Origin: Minisyncoccota bacterium
Lineage (GTDB): Bacteria > Patescibacteriota > Minisyncoccia > UBA6257 > JAKLIH01
Direction: 5' to 3'
Length of the DNA: 17,434 bases
NCBI GenBank assembly: GCA_028691405.1
Contig: JAQUZI010000010.1
Location: 1-17,434 of the forward strand
Positions 15,921 to 17,434 of the stretch are shown here, piece by piece. Position 1 is the stretch's first letter. The number at the start of each line of letters is the position of its first letter. Both the position numbers and the translations under genes were made by a program. The notes beneath the pieces were generated by a model. The model was not told the origin of the DNA and did no database searches. It was given only the letters and a program-made list of their open reading frames with translations.

Positions 15921-17434
15921 ATGCAATATGATATTTTAATTAAAAACGCTACAATATTTGATGGGACTAATACAAGATCATATAAATCAAATGTTGTTGT
16001 TAAAGACGGGAAGATTGTAAAAATTGGAGAAAATGTTGATGAACAATTATGTTCAACTGTTTTTAATGCTGAAAAAAGATATTTATGCCCGGGCTTTATT
16101 GATATTAATAATTTATCTGATCATTATTTAACATTATTATCAAGTTCAACTTGTGAGAATTTAATTAAGCAAGGAGTTACTAGTATTATAACTGGCCATT
16201 GCGGATCGTCATTAGCGCCATTAATTAAAAATCAAATGTTAAGTTTTAAACCTTGAGTAGACACACAAGGGTTTAATACTAATTGAAGAAGTTTTAAAAA
16301 ATTTTTAAATGTTTTAGAAAGTAAGGATTTGGGAGTTAATATTGGTTCTTTGGTTGGGTGGAATGTAATTCGTAGTGGGCTAGTGGGTGAAAGTTTTAAA
16401 AATCTATCTGATTTTGAATTAAAGCAATTATTAATTTTGGTTAAGCAATCAATGAAGGAAGGAGCACTGGGTGTTTCTTTTGGTTTTGGATACCCAACAG
16501 GGAGAGCAATATCTAAAAGAGAGATTTTGGCTGTTTATGAAGAAGTAAAAAGATTTAATCCTTTGTTTTCTTTTAATTTAAGAAATGAGGATTCTAGTTT
16601 TTTATTATCTATTCAAGAAGTTTTATCTATTGTTAATGCTACAAATATTAATACTTTAATTACTGAATTTAAAGTTCAAAACAAAGAAAATTTTGATTTA
16701 TTTAATGATGCTTTGAAATTAATAAATAACTATAATACTAGATCAGAAAATAAAATTCATTTTTCAATATATCCATATAATTATACTTGTCAGTCTTTGT
16801 ATAATTTAATGCCAGATTGATTATTGATTGGTGGTGATAAGGCAGTTAAAAAGAATTTGAGTGATAAATTAATAATTAAAAAATTATTAAAAGAGTTAAA
16901 ACAAAATAGGGAATTGTATAAAAAATTAATATTACTTGATATTGATAAAAAGTATATGGTGTTGAAGGGATTAGAATTTGAGGCAATTGCTAAAAATATG
17001 AATTTGTCTGTTGAAGAGGCGGTTATAAAACTATTATCAATGACTCAAAAGAAAATTATTGTGTTAAATAAAAATTTATTGACAAGTAATGTGGATAAAG
17101 GCATTAAGAATTCTTATGGTATAGTTGCTTCTAATGGAGTTTGTTTAAATAATAACGCTATTTGCGATCAAAGATCTACTAATTCAATGATTAAATTTTT
17201 ATCAAGTTATAAAGATATTTTACCTTTTGAAAATTTAGTTTATAAAATATCTGGATTGGTTAAAGAAAAAGTTGGATTGAAAAACAAAGGGTATATTAAA
17301 ATTGGCATGGACGCTGATTTGGTTTTAATAAATCCTAATAATTTGGCTGATTTATCAAGTGTTAATAATCCAAATGTAGAACCAAAAGGAATAGAAACTG
17401 TTATTATTAATGGTAAAATATCTTATGATAAAGG
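15921..17434 (+). CDS. N-acyl-D-amino-acid deacylase-like protein lacking metal ligands, partial
   Basis: About 504 residues are visible before the window ends. It has the amidohydrolase beta-sandwich start (YDILIKNATIFDG, VVVKDGKIVKIG), CPGFID, GVTSIITGHCGSSLAP, a central barrel and the typical end KIGMDADLVLINP, PKGIETVIINGK. This order fits D-aminoacylase, which hydrolyses N-acyl-D-amino acids. However, the active-site positions differ: the HxH after PGFID is N-N-L (63-65), the later His of the HxR motif reads NLR, the SH(x)K motif reads TEFK, and SDG is SNG. Only the bridging Cys94 remains. The frame is intact with three UGA Trp (16255, 16285, 16818 regions) and one UGG, so it is not an obvious pseudogene. 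It may be a binding protein or have a changed activity. Confidence 0.75.

Noticed and set aside
1005..16820. Widespread pseudogenes or frameshifts suggested by broken frames
   Set aside because: All breaks are single in-frame UGA codons with no frame change, fully explained by UGA as Trp.
1005..17434. UGA as glycine (code 25), as known from other recoded Patescibacteria
   Set aside because: UGA sites align with invariant Trp in TIM, PGK and ClpB, not with Gly positions.

Overview
This window comes from a very AT-rich bacterial genome. Its gene repertoire looks like Candidate Phyla Radiation (Patescibacteria, probably Parcubacteria/Paceibacteria-like): a TM-helix (PF05552-type) channel-like protein, a TraG/VirD4-type ATPase with an N-terminal membrane anchor, GtrA, SIMPL, a DUF5652-type small membrane protein, and short Rpe, RpiB and PGK enzymes. 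The phylum assignment is inference from gene content. The most important property of the window is that UGA is read as tryptophan. Almost every gene carries in-frame UGA codons, about 33 in total against about 8 UGG by my count. Many fall on strongly conserved Trp positions: N-W-K and YEPVW in triosephosphate isomerase, W-NGP in PGK, W-TGIP in ClpB. All 16 visible stop codons are TAA or TAG. A standard-code reading therefore splits most genes into fragments; coordinates here join those fragments.

All protein genes are on the + strand. The layout is as follows. (1) The 3' part of a charged hypothetical gene (1-912). (2) A TM-helix channel-like gene (1005-1682) with its own promoter and a perfect terminator hairpin. 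(3) A 594-base stretch without protein genes (1683-2276). It holds a candidate small RNA on the minus strand, a divergent promoter pair, three tRNA genes (fMet, a second CAU, Asp) and a terminator. (4) A presumed operon of a small acidic protein, an 832-residue VirD4/TraG-like ATPase and GtrA (2277-5675). (5) rpiB-rpe (5740-6864). (6) A compact unit with a near-consensus promoter: tpiA, a SIMPL protein, pgk, a DEDDh exonuclease and RNase HI, closed by a terminator that overlaps the last stop codon (6871-10748). (7) A unit of DUF5652-like protein, HtrA-like protease, ClpB and a polytopic membrane protein (10753-15870). (8) A D-aminoacylase-like gene that runs off the right edge (15921-17434). 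Its intact frame has lost nearly all the family's metal ligands.

Together the genes cover lower glycolysis and pentose-phosphate interconversion (rpiB, rpe, tpiA, pgk), protein quality control (HtrA, ClpB), nucleic-acid trimming (exonuclease, RNase H) and cell-surface functions (VirD4-like ATPase, GtrA, SIMPL). Promoters follow a uniform TTGatt-17-TAtAAT pattern. None of the 15 visible start codons has a convincing Shine-Dalgarno sequence. No mobile element, CRISPR array or repeat array was seen.
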